Shown one piece after another: positions 38,707 to 52,923 of a DNA stretch of 64,000 nt (position 1 is the first letter of the stretch; every line of letters starts with the position of its first letter). Source of the stretch: Elysia chlorotica (Eukaryota > Mollusca > Gastropoda > Plakobranchidae); NCBI GenBank assembly GCA_003991915.1, contig RQTK01001057.1:1-64000 (forward strand), read 5' to 3'. The notes under the pieces were generated by a model. The model made no database searches, was not told the origin of the DNA, and was given only the letters and a program-made list of their open reading frames with translations. Made by a program: the position numbers and the translations under genes.

Positions 38707-41700
38707 ATAATTTTAACACCATACAATCATGCTCCTGTTTGTTATACTGTCTGTGCCTTTGAGTCTATGATAAGGATTCTCATTGCATATTTATTTTCAA
38801 ATCTCAAAAGCTTGATAAGATATTTGTGAGAAAAAAAGCTTTTTATACCTCTCGAATAATTTCTCTGACGGCAGGTGTGTCTGGTGTATACAGGATCTTT
38901 CCTCGCATGATCGGCTTCAGATAGGCCCACAGAATGTTTCCAAGATTGGAGTTTCGCACTGACTCGTACACTTGAACACAAAATTCATCTGCACAAAAGA
39001 TAAGAATAAGATATAGCATTTTGTAATTTGTTTTTAATATCTGTAAAAAAAAAAATCATCAATCTAGTCAATGAGAATTGACCATATTAATGTTCTCTGC
39101 AAGAAATTTAAAGCAATGCTAATTCAACACAATTTTCAGTTATCTGAATATAATACAAATGTTCACCCCTTTTAAGTGCTCATACTTATTGCAGGTAAGG
39201 ATGTATTCCACCTCACAATACAACCGGCTCAAATTATTGTGTGGGTGCAGCCTGTAACAAGCCAGTTGCAATTGTGGGATTACTTAAAAAAAAACAACAA
39301 AATAAACTTTACTGCTAAACTTATGAACTTTGAAAGACAGTGAAATTATTACAGCGATCTTGTGTAGGAAATTAACAGATCTTGCTTACTCATCCCATTT
39401 TTTCTTTCTCAGTGCAGTGCAAGTCTAGATATACTTTCTCTCTATCTTGGTGTTATAAGACGACAAAGAGACACACAAAAAAAATGAACCTATTTTTTAC
39501 ACTCACTTGGAAGATCCATTTCTTCTAGCTCAACCCGGTCCGTATGACTGACACCATCCAGGGAGGCGATGTCTGGACTGGTAACAATGATGCTCCCTGT
39601 CGGAAACTCTGGCTCAAACAGGTGCTGGGCATCTGACCCACACAGAGATGGCGCCAAAGCTGACATGGTGAAACCTTGGGTGATCGAAATAGTAAGAGAG
39701 ATACAGATTGACAACATAGTTTTTTTTTTACATTGAGGGACATATTTCTGCAGACCATTATATAAATTTTGTTATAAAATTAATTATTAGTGTATGTTTA
39801 ATTAAAATTTTCTTGTCCAGCTACCACTTAAATAATGATAGCCAAAGTGATGAAAAAAATACTTATGTGACTCATTACATCACTCAAGTAAACAAGACGC
39901 AGTAAAGAGATAAGTGCAAATCTTTTTCTCGAAATGTTGCAATTGTTTTATTTTTGTTGTCATTACGTATACATTATATGTCTCTCTTGAAAATGACCAA
40001 GTTCGAAACAAGTTCCATCCAAGAACCTTGGAGACGTTAAACCCAAAAAGACAGAGAGCCAAAATGACCAAGTAGTGATTTAAGATAAATGAATTCTTTG
40101 GATACCACAGATGAAATAAATCATCTCTTCTACTACATGCTATACATTTATAAATAAATTAATGCAGTAAGAAAAATTTCATCATTATTTTGATTTTCTA
40201 AAACACAAGACAGGAAAATTAGCCTTACCTGACGAACTTGCATCAAAGACAGCATCCAAAAACTGAGTGCCATTGTTCTTTGTAAGAATGTCTGATGCAA
40301 TTTTGAGATTGACCAAACCCTTATCAATCGTCTCTACAAGATTATCCAGATCCCCTGTGGTCAAGTTTGCAGAGGTCAAAACTGACGAAGTTGTATGGGT
40401 GACGTACTGGAAGAAGAAGAAAAAAAAAAAAAACACAATATAATATAATTTATCATATAATTTTTCACTTTACAGACTTTGCCTCACATTGTTTAAAGAC
40501 TGCAGTCTCTTTGACAAACTAAAATATTATGTACATGAATAGTTTAACTCAATGAAGTCACACTGGACGTATACATTTGGTAACATAAAGAGCTGATGTG
40601 AACCTTTTAGAGATAGCAACAAATTTTTGCTTTATCCAATCTTTATCCTTTATCAAACCGCAACTGTGAAGTAAGAAAAATAGAACTGGTGCCTTAAAAT
40701 TGTTTGCATAAAGCTATAATTGTATTATAAGCAGATTCCATTGTATATAGCTATCTCTTGCTTGCTTGTCAAGATGTGAATCGAATACTGTACATTTTAC
40801 CATAAACTCTCTGATCATAGATTCAACTCATAGCAGTTTCCACTAATATTGATTAGAAAGTCACATCTTGCTTGGTGCTTAATGGCTGATATTGAAACAA
40901 ATAGATTTAGGTGTGGTATCTTTGCCATGGCCTTGAATGTAATTTTGAAGAATGATGTCAGATTGAAAATTTGTATTACAGCCTTGAAGTTCATCATGGC
41001 ATTAGGCGCAAATTAATTGAAAATAAAAACACAGCATTGACATCAACTGCAGTAACTGTGACTGTCATTTTAATTTTAAAGAAAATCAGAAAGATACATC
41101 ATCAACCAAAGGATCAATTTGCCGTTACTAAACGTGATGGAAAAAAAACACCGATGGGCAAAATTAATTAAATTCGCAGAAATTAAGAAAGAGTACAAAA
41201 TAATGATTTGTTGCTAACCTGATTAAAAAAAAGAGCTTTATTTCAATTCAAAACATAGACCACAAAAGTAAATTTTGACCACATGGCTCAAACAGAGACC
41301 AATACATACCCTGGCTACTAGATCCCCTACATTCAGCTGTGGGCTCAGCTGATCCAAAAGCGTCTGGATCTGGTTCTCAGACAGATTGCATAAAGCATCC
41401 TTGACTGTGCTCAATGACGTACCAGTGCCATTTAAAATAAGGATTCTCTCTAGTACCTTCTCACAGGAAGTATTAGCAGCTGCTTCTTGCTCTAGGAACT
41501 GGATAGATAATGATTACAAATTATTGCTAGAATATGTTTATTATGGAAAAAAATCAATTCGTGATAAGATATTGAGAACAAGGATAAAAAACAACAACCA
41601 ACAACATAATAGTACTGCAAAAAAGAAATTGCATAGTTTTGCAGACATGAAGGAGACATGATGATCACCCATTTAAAATACGAAAAATAAAACCTTTCAT

Positions 41701-42292
41701 GATTTCCAAATTTGCTCAGAGAGAAATGTGCATGCTGTACCAAAAGAAACCGTAAGGTGGCAAGAGAATCTTCAACTTTTTTGTGTGCATATTTCTCTTC
41801 TCAAAATGTAATATATTAAATTATTGTTTTTCATGTTTGCCCATAATAAGACAACAGTAAAATTAGAAAGTGATCAGTTCCCTTACCACTCTGGATGAGA
41901 ACACAGCATTCATAATTGTCTGTGTGATGTTTTCACTGAAGCCCAATTGATTGGTCAAGTAGGCACTCAGATATGGCGGGTCCTTTGCTAAATCTTTCAC
42001 TTGGACTGTAAATTATTCAATGATAAAAATTAAAGTCTGCTTTAGTTGTTTCTGTCTATTTATACAAAACACACCTTTAAAATTGAAAGATAATAAGTTG
42101 CTTACATTCTATTGATATTTTAGTACTTTCACTTTATGTCTTCTCTCACTTTTTGCTACTATTATCATTCTCATGACAATTTGGTTCAATACCATTATAA
42201 ATGTAACAATAATGTCATTGAGACATTTGTTATTGTGTGAAAATCATGATTACAAAAAAATCGTCATCACCATTGTCATATCTGTAATACTG

Positions 42293-42374
<82 letters not shown>

Positions 42375-45300
42375 GCAATTTTTTAAATCGTTTTACATCC
42401 CTAGCATCATTGTCAAAACATAACAACTTTTCATTTTAAAAAAAAAACGAATCATTAATGGTTGGTTTGATTTTTGTGAGTAAAAAAATTATTCATATAA
42501 ATATCATCATTAGGCTTAAGACTCACTCTCCTCTACAATTGAGTCCTTCAACACATCCAAAGCCTGTATCCCATCAAGGATTCCAGTGATGTCTTTGATA
42601 ACTTCGTTTGCAGCAGAACTTGATTGCAACACTTTGGCAAGGTTATTCAAGATATCACTGAGTCTGTCAAACAGAATAAATACAGGTTAAGCGATGTGAC
42701 AATTTAGAAAAATATATAGGCCCAATGTAAAAAAATACTTTAAAATTGAAGAATACGCTTTTATCTGTGTTTGAAAGGTTTTTATATTCTTTACCTTAAA
42801 AGCTGTCTTGATTTCAAACAAAAAGACACATCATAACAATTGATATAAACAAATCAGGGTAAGATGGAAAAAATAAACCATGTTAGTTATTTGTCAGAAT
42901 TGCATATTTATAAACTGTAAGACATTTTCTATTAAGCCTAATGAGATTCACTTTTTTGCTCTCAACCTAAGCATACTTTCATTTTGCAGTGAATCTTGTT
43001 GATTAAAATAGCAACAATAAATGTATGAACAAACTTAGTGTTGCCATGCATTACACTTTTTAAAAAGTTGATTTAATTTTCATGACAACTGAAACTTTCC
43101 CTTAGAAAGTCTTTTCCTTTTTCTCTTTTTATGTTGTATTGTATTTATTTCTCTATCAGACAAACTCATACTGCTCTTTTACTTTTCATACCAAACCTCT
43201 GCCCCTTCCCACACACAATCTCTCTAATTGGGCATTAAACAAAATGAGATTACAAAATGCTATATAATTTTACTTTAAAGTGAAATCATGATGGCCCCCT
43301 ATTTTGCGACTTACATTCCTGCCATCTTTGAGAGAACGTTGCCTTGCAGGAGTTCATCAATAACTGGCACTTGGTCCTTGAGATCGTCTAAGTTGACCTC
43401 TGTGAGTAGACTCGTTGTGAGCTTAATCACATTTTCAAACTCTTCCACTAGAGCTCCAATCTGCTGAGCGATCTCCCCAATCACTGTGGCCATATTGTTT
43501 GTGGATCCTTTCAAAAGCTGAATGTAAAAAAAAACAAAAAAACAACGTTTTTAATGATCAACTGCACAACTGTTTTGTTGGCTTGTCAAACAAACCCAAA
43601 CAAAATAGTACACAGCAAAAAAATTCCTTATTCTCAGTTAAGAGAGTATAAGAGAAAACCTTTTTTAAGTTCTAAAAAGAAAAAATACAGGCAATTGAAA
43701 AAAATACAAAATGTTCTCTTTTTGTGTGTGTCCAAAATGACTTATTATTATGTAATAATTCTGACTGTTAGAGGCAAATCAGAGAGATCCTGAGACTAAT
43801 ATTTAAACCCTTTATAACAAATGCTTTCTTCATTTCATTTTTGTGCCAGGATGGAAGCCAAAAGCTTAAACACACATTTAATTCCTGATTATCATGAATA
43901 CATCAATAATAAAATTAATTTTATTCAAACAATAATGGAACATTGTCGTATTGATATAAATACTACATCATTACTATGTGTTACATAATCAAATATTATT
44001 AATTGCATAAATACTTCCTCTTCCGATAATAACAAACTTGTTTTGATTTCCATCTGTTGTCTTAATTGATGCTAAAACCCCACAACATCACAATTGGCGA
44101 CAAGCAAACAAACCACAAACATATGAAAATTAGATCTCGTATAACTCATTTTGATTTTAAAACAATTTATAACTTTTTAAACCTTTGTTATCCTTAACAA
44201 AAGTTCGTGGTAAGTTCAAGTCACAGCACATGTTTATAGTGTAAACTCCATGATACAGATTTTGAAAGTGAATCTATATCTTAGTTCTACTCAAGGCAAG
44301 TGACCACAAAAAGTCACCATGCCAAAGCCAGACCACTTTCATGAAAGTCTAGAGACATTCTGTAACTATAGAGAAAGACTTGACTGCTACTTCATAGCTA
44401 TTGACATCGCAGAGAACAGGCAAGCCACAGTTTTGCTCTCCATCATCGGGCCAAAAGTGCATTCCACTTGACAATCTCTGACAGCCCCTCAGCTCCCTTC
44501 TACAAACACATATGAGCTGTTTACAACACCGTGGCAACCACTGCACATTGACTACACCAGACAGTGTAGGGGTTCCTGTTTCTCACAATTGTGAACATGC
44601 ACTCAAAATGGGCTTTTTAGATGATAAATGTAAACTATCACAAAGACACATATTTTGGAGAGCCAGCGGCCAGCGATGAGCAAGGCAAAGAAAGATACGC
44701 TATAAGCATTTAATTTTAAAGCACTATGAACTGATGCCATAACAATAGTCTGATTAAACATTTACATTAAAAGTTGATGTATGTTTTACATACAGCAGTA
44801 AAAAAATGTCCATCTTTTTTTTAAAGAAAGGGAGAACATTGTGGTATCGATATAAATATCACATCATTACTAAACGTTACATAATGAAATATAATTAATT
44901 GAATAAACACTTCCTCTTCCAACAATAACAAACATGTCCTTAATTGATGTTAAAATACCAGAACATCACAAACACTTATTATTGGACACACATCTTTTAC
45001 CATTTCAATTTCTGGCAAGGGTAGGGACATGTTCATGAGGAAGCTGGAAGTCATGATGATTTCCTGATTGCAAATAGTCTGGCTGATGTTCATCACACTT
45101 ATTGTAGAGCCCTGTGGCAGCCTCAACACTTGGGATAGACTCACAGGATCACATAGCAGAGCTGCCATCTTGGGTGGTTGACTCAGCAGAGTGGCCTAAG
45201 GAAGTTTTGGCACAAACCATTAATCAAAATGCTTTCTGCAGTTATAGACTAAGCAATGTTTGTATTCATAATTCAAAGATCTTATTCTTGTTCTAAATTC

Positions 45301-48300
45301 AAATAAAAAAATAGTAATTTTTTTTTTCATTTTAATGTGTGGTGTGAGAATTATGATACATAATATGCATATCAGTATATAGTAGGACAATTTCTTAAAA
45401 GGGTTTCAGGCTGTCATTCCTAAACTCATATGCACATTAAATTGTGTTACCCTTCCTTTCACATTAAAATAAAAGAAAACAAATTTGATAACCATTTAAC
45501 AAAGTCAAATCTGCAAATAACTGATCAGTTTATTCAATATAATATATATATTAAAAAATTATAATGTAACAAATAAAGAATAGCTCTGACTCAATTATCT
45601 AGAGTAAATGAAGTTTTGTTTCTAAACCCAATTCAGTTGTATTTCAAAAGTTGTGATGTTGAAAGAATTTGTTTCTGTTACAACAAAGACAAAGAAGATT
45701 TTATGATCTGAAACTGGTCACATTTTTTCTTCATAAATTAATTGAACAATTTAAAAACCTTGGTGGCGATGAAATTAACCAAAAAAGTATTATAGACCAT
45801 TTTCAACAAAACTAAACTGAATCAAGTTTTGAAAAAAAAAATTCATCGAATACACAAATTCCAACAAAAAGCATGACTTTAGCACTTACCCAGTCCAAAC
45901 TGACAGTAGCCTTCAGCAAGGAATCAACCATGGCCATGGGCATTCCCAGAGAATTCACTAGATAGTCCAAAGTCTGATTGCCATCAGTCAGAAGTTCCTC
46001 AAATTGAATCCAAGCTTACAAAGTAGAAAGCAATAAGTAATTATTTAATTTTTAAAGGTTAACAGAAACCATGTTGTCATGACGCTATAAATTTAAATCA
46101 AACAGGTTCAGCATATAAAATTTATATGATAATAATTTATCCAAAAAAAAAAAAGGATCTCAAAATAGTTTAGGCCTACTACATCAGAATGAAAATGATC
46201 ACCATATTGCCAGCTTGAAATATTAAACCAATTATAAAGTTGCAACTATAACATTCCAATGTATATTTGAGAGATACATTTTTTCAATTTCACTTCTACT
46301 CTGTAAAAGCAAACCATATTCCTCACCTTGTTCAGTTTCATTGAAGGCCTGAACAATGAAGCCAATGACTGGGACAATTTCCTCATTTTGGAGCAGATCA
46401 GAGACAAATGGCATCCGAGCAATATCGATAAGTTGTCGCATGAAAATCATGGTACTGTGGAGGAATTGCATTTTCATGAGTCACATTTCATATTTAAATA
46501 ATAGTTTTACTTTGATGGGAACATATGAACACAAATCTGGAGTGCAATGTGTCAAAGCATGCCATACTTTGCTAGCTGATTAGAATCAAAGCATTTACTC
46601 CAGATGTTGTAGCCTATTTTTTTATGTGTCACAGTTTGGATATTGTTATTAATTGGTAAAGTACATACAAATCCTAATTGCCTTGTAAAAAGCAGTGGAT
46701 AAAAGAATAAGTAGGCGTAAAAAAGGAGATGGAGAAGAGAAAGGAGAAATGAGCAGAATGAAAGGTGTCAAAGATCATGGGTAGCGAGTACAACAGTGCT
46801 ATAAACTTAGATCCAAAACTAAGGGTAATTCTTTACCCTTAAAAACTAGCCTCAGTCTGCAGTCTAAGTGTATACCAATGTTGTACCTTTTTAGCCCTTG
46901 CAAGTTTTACTCACGATGTGACTGAGCTGAGCATGTTCTCCAGCTGAGCCGGGGCCCGGGCCAGACACATCTGCATGCTGTACATGTCCAGACCTCCTTC
47001 CCCAGAACTCATGACAGCCATTGTGAGCTCACTGACGTTCCTGTACATTGTGAAAGGCGCCACACAGTCCATTCTAGAGCTTGGGCTCACTATTGATGTT
47101 ATGATCTGGTGAAGGTGAAAGAAAATATTAGATTACAATAACACCTTGTTGCAACAATTTAGAGATCAAACCAGGCAGAGAAGTTTGATAACTTCTCAGC
47201 TGACTCATGAACAGACATTACATCATTTAAAATTTTAAATCTCCAATTATTTTAAAGCTGTTGCACAACTAAATCACATTTTTTGCTGATTTCTTGTTTG
47301 ATAGAAAGATGATTTATAATTCTTTAGTGAAAATTTAGTATAAATATGTGGCTAGTAGTTCAGGGTTAAAACAAAAAAGGTCCAAACCTCTTCAATGTCC
47401 TGAAACAGTCCCATGTCATCTATTTTGTTAACAGCTGCTGCTATGTCATAGCCTTTTTCAGTAAAAAAGAGGCACATCAACTCGTCCAGATCTGCAAATA
47501 AGTTACAATTTTAAACAAACAATATGCCTCATGCTTTACAAGATTTGAAGGAAGGATGAAAAATAAAGAGAAAAAGAGGCAAGAGTTGAAACTGACAGAG
47601 ATGTGATTGATTTAATTGCATGCAGCTTTAACAGTACTGACAAATAGTTTTCACTGGAATTAGACTGCAGAGATATACACACTTTAGACTCATGCCCAAA
47701 AAGCAGACCTGTAGGACAATCAATTAAAAATTAATAGTGGTTAGCGAGACCTACAATAGCCTTTAAAACTACAAAACATTTCACCCGTACATCTACTGTT
47801 CTTGTTTGACTTTGTTACCATGCCAAGTTTGAACATCTTATCACTCTCTTTCTAATGTTCACAATAAATACAACTTTGGTTACACCCTTTCTTTATTAGA
47901 TTAAGATGGACTGCGAACAATAAAAGTACGACATGCAGTATCTCACCAGGTATGAGCCGTGTTACGTCACTCAAAAGCTTCATGGAGCTCATTACTGGAG
48001 CAATGACACTTCCCAAAGCTTGAAATTCTTGTGTTCCATTGACAAAATGCATCATGCTGTTACAAAGACCCATCAGACTGAGGAAAGGTAGGATGTATAA
48101 AGGAAAATTTAATTTTGTATTTTATTTATGTAGCATTGGCTAAAACATTTCCACTTTCTTCAGTTGCTTCTGTGTTTATCATTCACAGATTGTCCAAGCC
48201 TGGAATTTAAACAGAAGCATGTGTTGAATATAGCAGGGGACAGTTCTTTTTGTCTGGATGGAGATGCACTTGTTTGTTAGGGCTGTCAACAGCTACATCA

Positions 48301-51300
48301 GGTATTCCACAAATAATCACTTTTCTAAAACGTTTGCCAGCATCAGTCTATATGAAAAGCATTAGCCTAAATGCAAAAAAAAAAGAAAAATGTAAAAAAT
48401 TAGGCTAACCTTTATTTCCTTACAGTTGAAACTAAAAATGCTACAGAATACAATGATAGTGAAAAAAGACAAGCTTACTTGGCAGAGCCTTGCTCTGTCT
48501 GCAGAGAGTTAGCCCAGTTGAGAATCAGCATGAGATAGTCCTCCACTGACTGGGGATCTATATTAGACCCTTGAAGTCCCTCCGCTGCAGTGATCAGACC
48601 AAGAATTGCCTTGTGAGCCGTCTGCCACATCGTTTCACTTGGAGCAGAATTGTTAAAGCGGCCGACCATCAAGTCATCAAGCTGTAAAAAAAGAAAATAC
48701 AACAAGCTTGATGGATTCATTAAAGGTATTAACATGAACCAAGGCAAATAACATTAGCCTACATGTCCAGGTTACAAACACCAAGGTTATCTGTAGGCAC
48801 TTTATTAGTGTTGAGTCCTTTAATTTCTCTGAAACCGTTTTAAGGAGAAATGGATTTTATTTCACCACTATGTAGTTTAGGTGGTAAAATATTTAATAAT
48901 AAATTTTAAAATTGCATGAATAATTAGGTATCTTTTCAATTTTTATAATTCTATATTTAGGAGTAGATTTGTAAAGGTACCTATAATTATAATTATGCTC
49001 AATCACTTGCGCTACAGTAAGCGGTATTAATAAAGATAACTACAGAAATTAACAAAATAAAAATACAAGAAACTTAAAGGAAATTCCCCTTGTAGTTAGT
49101 TAACTACGCGATTATTAATATCGGCGATTATTTACTCTTATTTATAATGACGCTTTGTATATGCGCTCTTTTATGTAAACTGTCACAACTAGATACAATG
49201 ACGCACTTCCTTGTTGCTCTTTTGCACTTATTTGTTACACAGTACTAGATCTAGATCTTTCAAGATAAACAAGAAATAACGGTTCAAAGGAAGCCAAAGC
49301 AAACAAAGTTAAAGACTTAAATTTAAAATAAAAAATAAACCTGTTACTCTAACGGAACCTGAATCCCACTAAAAGCTGCACCACATAGATTTAAAGAAGC
49401 ACCAAAAGGTCAGTCACATTTGCATTGATTGTTGTTATGTTATGATAATTGGGTCATCCTCCACTTTGAATTTCCTGAGTTGAGACTCCGACTGGGACTA
49501 AGATCCCACATACTTGTACATTCATACTTTGTAAATAGTTTTAGGAGATGTTGATTAAAGGTATCGAGAATGAATAGGTATTTACTTCACTGTGTATCAT
49601 TGTCGTTTGTGCACAATGTCCTGAAACAGTCCCATGTCATCTATTTTGTTAACAGCTGCTGCTATGTCATAGCCTTTTTCAGTAAAAAAGAGGCACATGA
49701 ACTCGTCCAGATCTGTAAATAAGTTACAATTTTAAACAAACAGTATGCCTCATGTTTTACAAGATTTGAAGGAAGGATGAAAAATAAAGAGAAAAAGAGG
49801 CAAGAGTTGAAACTGACAGAGATGTGATTGATTTGACTGCATGCAGCTTCAACGGTACTGACAAAAAGTTTTCATTAGAATTAGACTGCATATATTTAAG
49901 ATTCATGCCCAAAAAGCAGCCCTGCAGGACAATCAATTAAAAATTAATAGTGGTTAGCGAGACCTACAATAACCTTAAAAACTACAAAACATTTCACCCG
50001 TACATCTACTGTTCTTGTTTGACTTTGTTACCATGCCAAGTTTGAACATCTTATCACTCTCTTTCTAATGTTCACAATAAATACAACTTTGGTTACACCC
50101 TTTCTTTATTAGATTAAGATGGACTGCGAACAATAAAAGTATGACATGCAGTATCTCACCAGGTATGAGCCGTGTTACGTCACTCAAAAGCTTCATGGAG
50201 CTCATTACTGGAGCAATGACACTTCCCAAAGCTTGAAATTCTTCTGTTCCATTAACCAAATGCATCATGCTGTTACAAAGACCCATCAGGCTGAGGAAAG
50301 GTAGGATGTATAAAGAAAAAATTAATTTTGTATTTTATTTATGTAGCATTGGCTAAAACATTTCCACTTTCTTCAGTTGCTTCTGTGTTCATCATTTGCA
50401 GATTGTCCAAGCCTGGAGTTTAAACAGAAGTATATGTTCAATATAGCAGGGGACAGTTCTTTTTGTCTGGATGGAGATGCACTTGTTTGATAGGAGTGTC
50501 AACAGCTACATCAGGCATTCCACAAATAATCGCTTTCTAAAAAGTTTGCCAATATCAGTCTATACAAAAAGCATTAGCCTAAATGTAAAAAAAAAATCAT
50601 AACTTTAAAAATTTAGGCTAACCTTTATTTCCTTACAGTTGAAACTAAAAAATGCTACAGAATACAATGATAGTGAAAAAAGGCAAGCTTACTTGGCAGA
50701 GCCTTGCTCTGCCTGCAGAGAGTTAGCCCAGTTGAGAATCAGCATGAGATAGTCCTCCACTGACTGGGGATCTATATTAGACCCTTGAAGTCCCTCCGCT
50801 GCAGTGATAAGACCAAGAATTGCCTTGTGAGCCGTCTGCCACATCGTTTCATTTGGAGCAGAATTGTTAAAGCGGTCGGCCATCAAGTCATCAAGCTGTA
50901 AAAAAATGACAATACAACAAGCTTGAGTGGATTCATTAAAGGTATTAAAATGAACCAAGGCAAATAACATTAGCCTACATGTTCAGGTTACAAACACCAA
51001 GGTTATCTGTAGGCATTTTATTTGTGTTGATTCCTTTAATTTCTCTGAAACCCTTTTAAGGAGAAATGGATTTTATTTCATGACTACGTAGTTTAGGTGG
51101 TAAAATATTTAATAATAAATTTTAAAATTGCATTATCTACTAACAATGCATTATCTACCAAATAAAGTCTGAGATTTGTAAACTTAGAAATGTAGACTCA
51201 GTGCAACCTATTTTATTTATAACACCAATAGCATTCACATATTTCCGGTGTTGATTACAGGAAATATTTCTGGATGTTTAATAGGCTCCACAATTGTCTT

Positions 51301-52877
51301 GTTAATTACCAAAATAGGGAAAAACCTGAAAGCTGGAAGTTTGACATTACAATCTATTCAACTATGTGATCGAGTGGATTAATTTCTGGCTATATTATAC
51401 TTAGTGGTTATGTTCAGTTTTGAAACACCCGTTGATCAAATGGAAATGAAGTTCTTGTGAGCATTTACCTTTGTTAGCATATCAGATGCATCAAACATAG
51501 ATAGCAGCTTTTGGAAATTAGAGTCATTTGACTGCACTGCATGACAGAGGTTCTCTGAAACTGCTGTGATATTTATGCCTTGTGGAAATTGAAGATAGTT
51601 CTCAGGACCATTCATGCACACGTCTTGCCAGGAGCGAGACAGTGAAATTCGATACACCTGTGGAATGTAACATAAACATGTTCAGTTTTCAATAGTTAAA
51701 AACTAAAAATAATTATATTTTTGGTTTAGTATACACCACTGTACAGAATGTTTGGATTTACATTTTCGTGCCACTTGACATAGCCATGTGTGAGACAGAT
51801 ACAGGCAGACAGACTAACATACAGACAGAGTGAGAGTGTGTAGAGGGGGCAGAGGAAAAGAGATAGGAAGAAGTTCAAAGAAAGCCGAGAAATCACTTGG
51901 GGAAACGGCAAAGCTGTTTTAAAACTTTAATAATTGAGAAATACAGCAACAAAAATCCCTAAAAACTATTGTAAATTAAAGTCCTAGAGAGCCAGATCTA
52001 TAATAGTTATTATGACCTTGCCTGTAACAAAGTTTCAGACGTAACAAAGTTTTGCAGCTAGCCCATTACCTTTGCCATATCCGAGATCCACTTTAAATGC
52101 ACCAATTCATGTATTGTGGTTGGGTTGTTAGATAGCTGAATTGTTTCTATTCTAGGCTAACAAGTAGGAAACCTAAACATCTAAGAGAAGGCAAAAAACT
52201 TGTAACTGACCAACTCAGGATTGATGGCTGTGGCCAAAATTTCTGCTGAACTGATCTGTCCAAACACGCTGTTGAGCAGACTTGCTACTTGATTTGAGTC
52301 TGGAAGAATATCCCCTAGTCGCACTGTGTGTCCACTCTCTGAAAGAGGGGAGAGCATAAAAACTAAGAATATTCATGGAAAAAGTGTATAAAAAAAAAAG
52401 CCCAAGATATTTTTATGATTTCTCTTGAAGTATGAGTAGCACTAGGATCTATCTTTATCTTATAATATGCTGTTTTAAAGGATAAAGAAAACCTTACATA
52501 GTTTGAATTCACTTGACATAATGACTTGTCATATTATTAAAAGTAATAAAGCAATCTTAGCAATCTTGGTGGGAGAAACTGAATCTTTCCAAAATTATGC
52601 ATTGCTGAATAGCTGCTATTGATAGAGCAATATTTTAATTTTTAATGGTTATGTTTTAGGCAAAAAATAGTTTATATTACCAAAGCCATTAATGTTTGTT
52701 TCAACAAATTTCATTGCTGAGGAAAGGAACTGTATAAACTGTTTGAATGTGGTCCATTCTTGAGATGGTGGAAATTCTTTTTCAAAGATTGTCAAGTAGG
52801 AGAATAGGCTGCAGAATGAAAAATTGAAAAAAGATCACATGAAATTTTGATATGTGACACAGAGTTAGATAATAACT

Positions 52878-52923
<46 letters not shown>

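Noticed and set aside
42173..42439. Poly-Ile frame
   Set aside because: Produced by the (AAT)n repeat.
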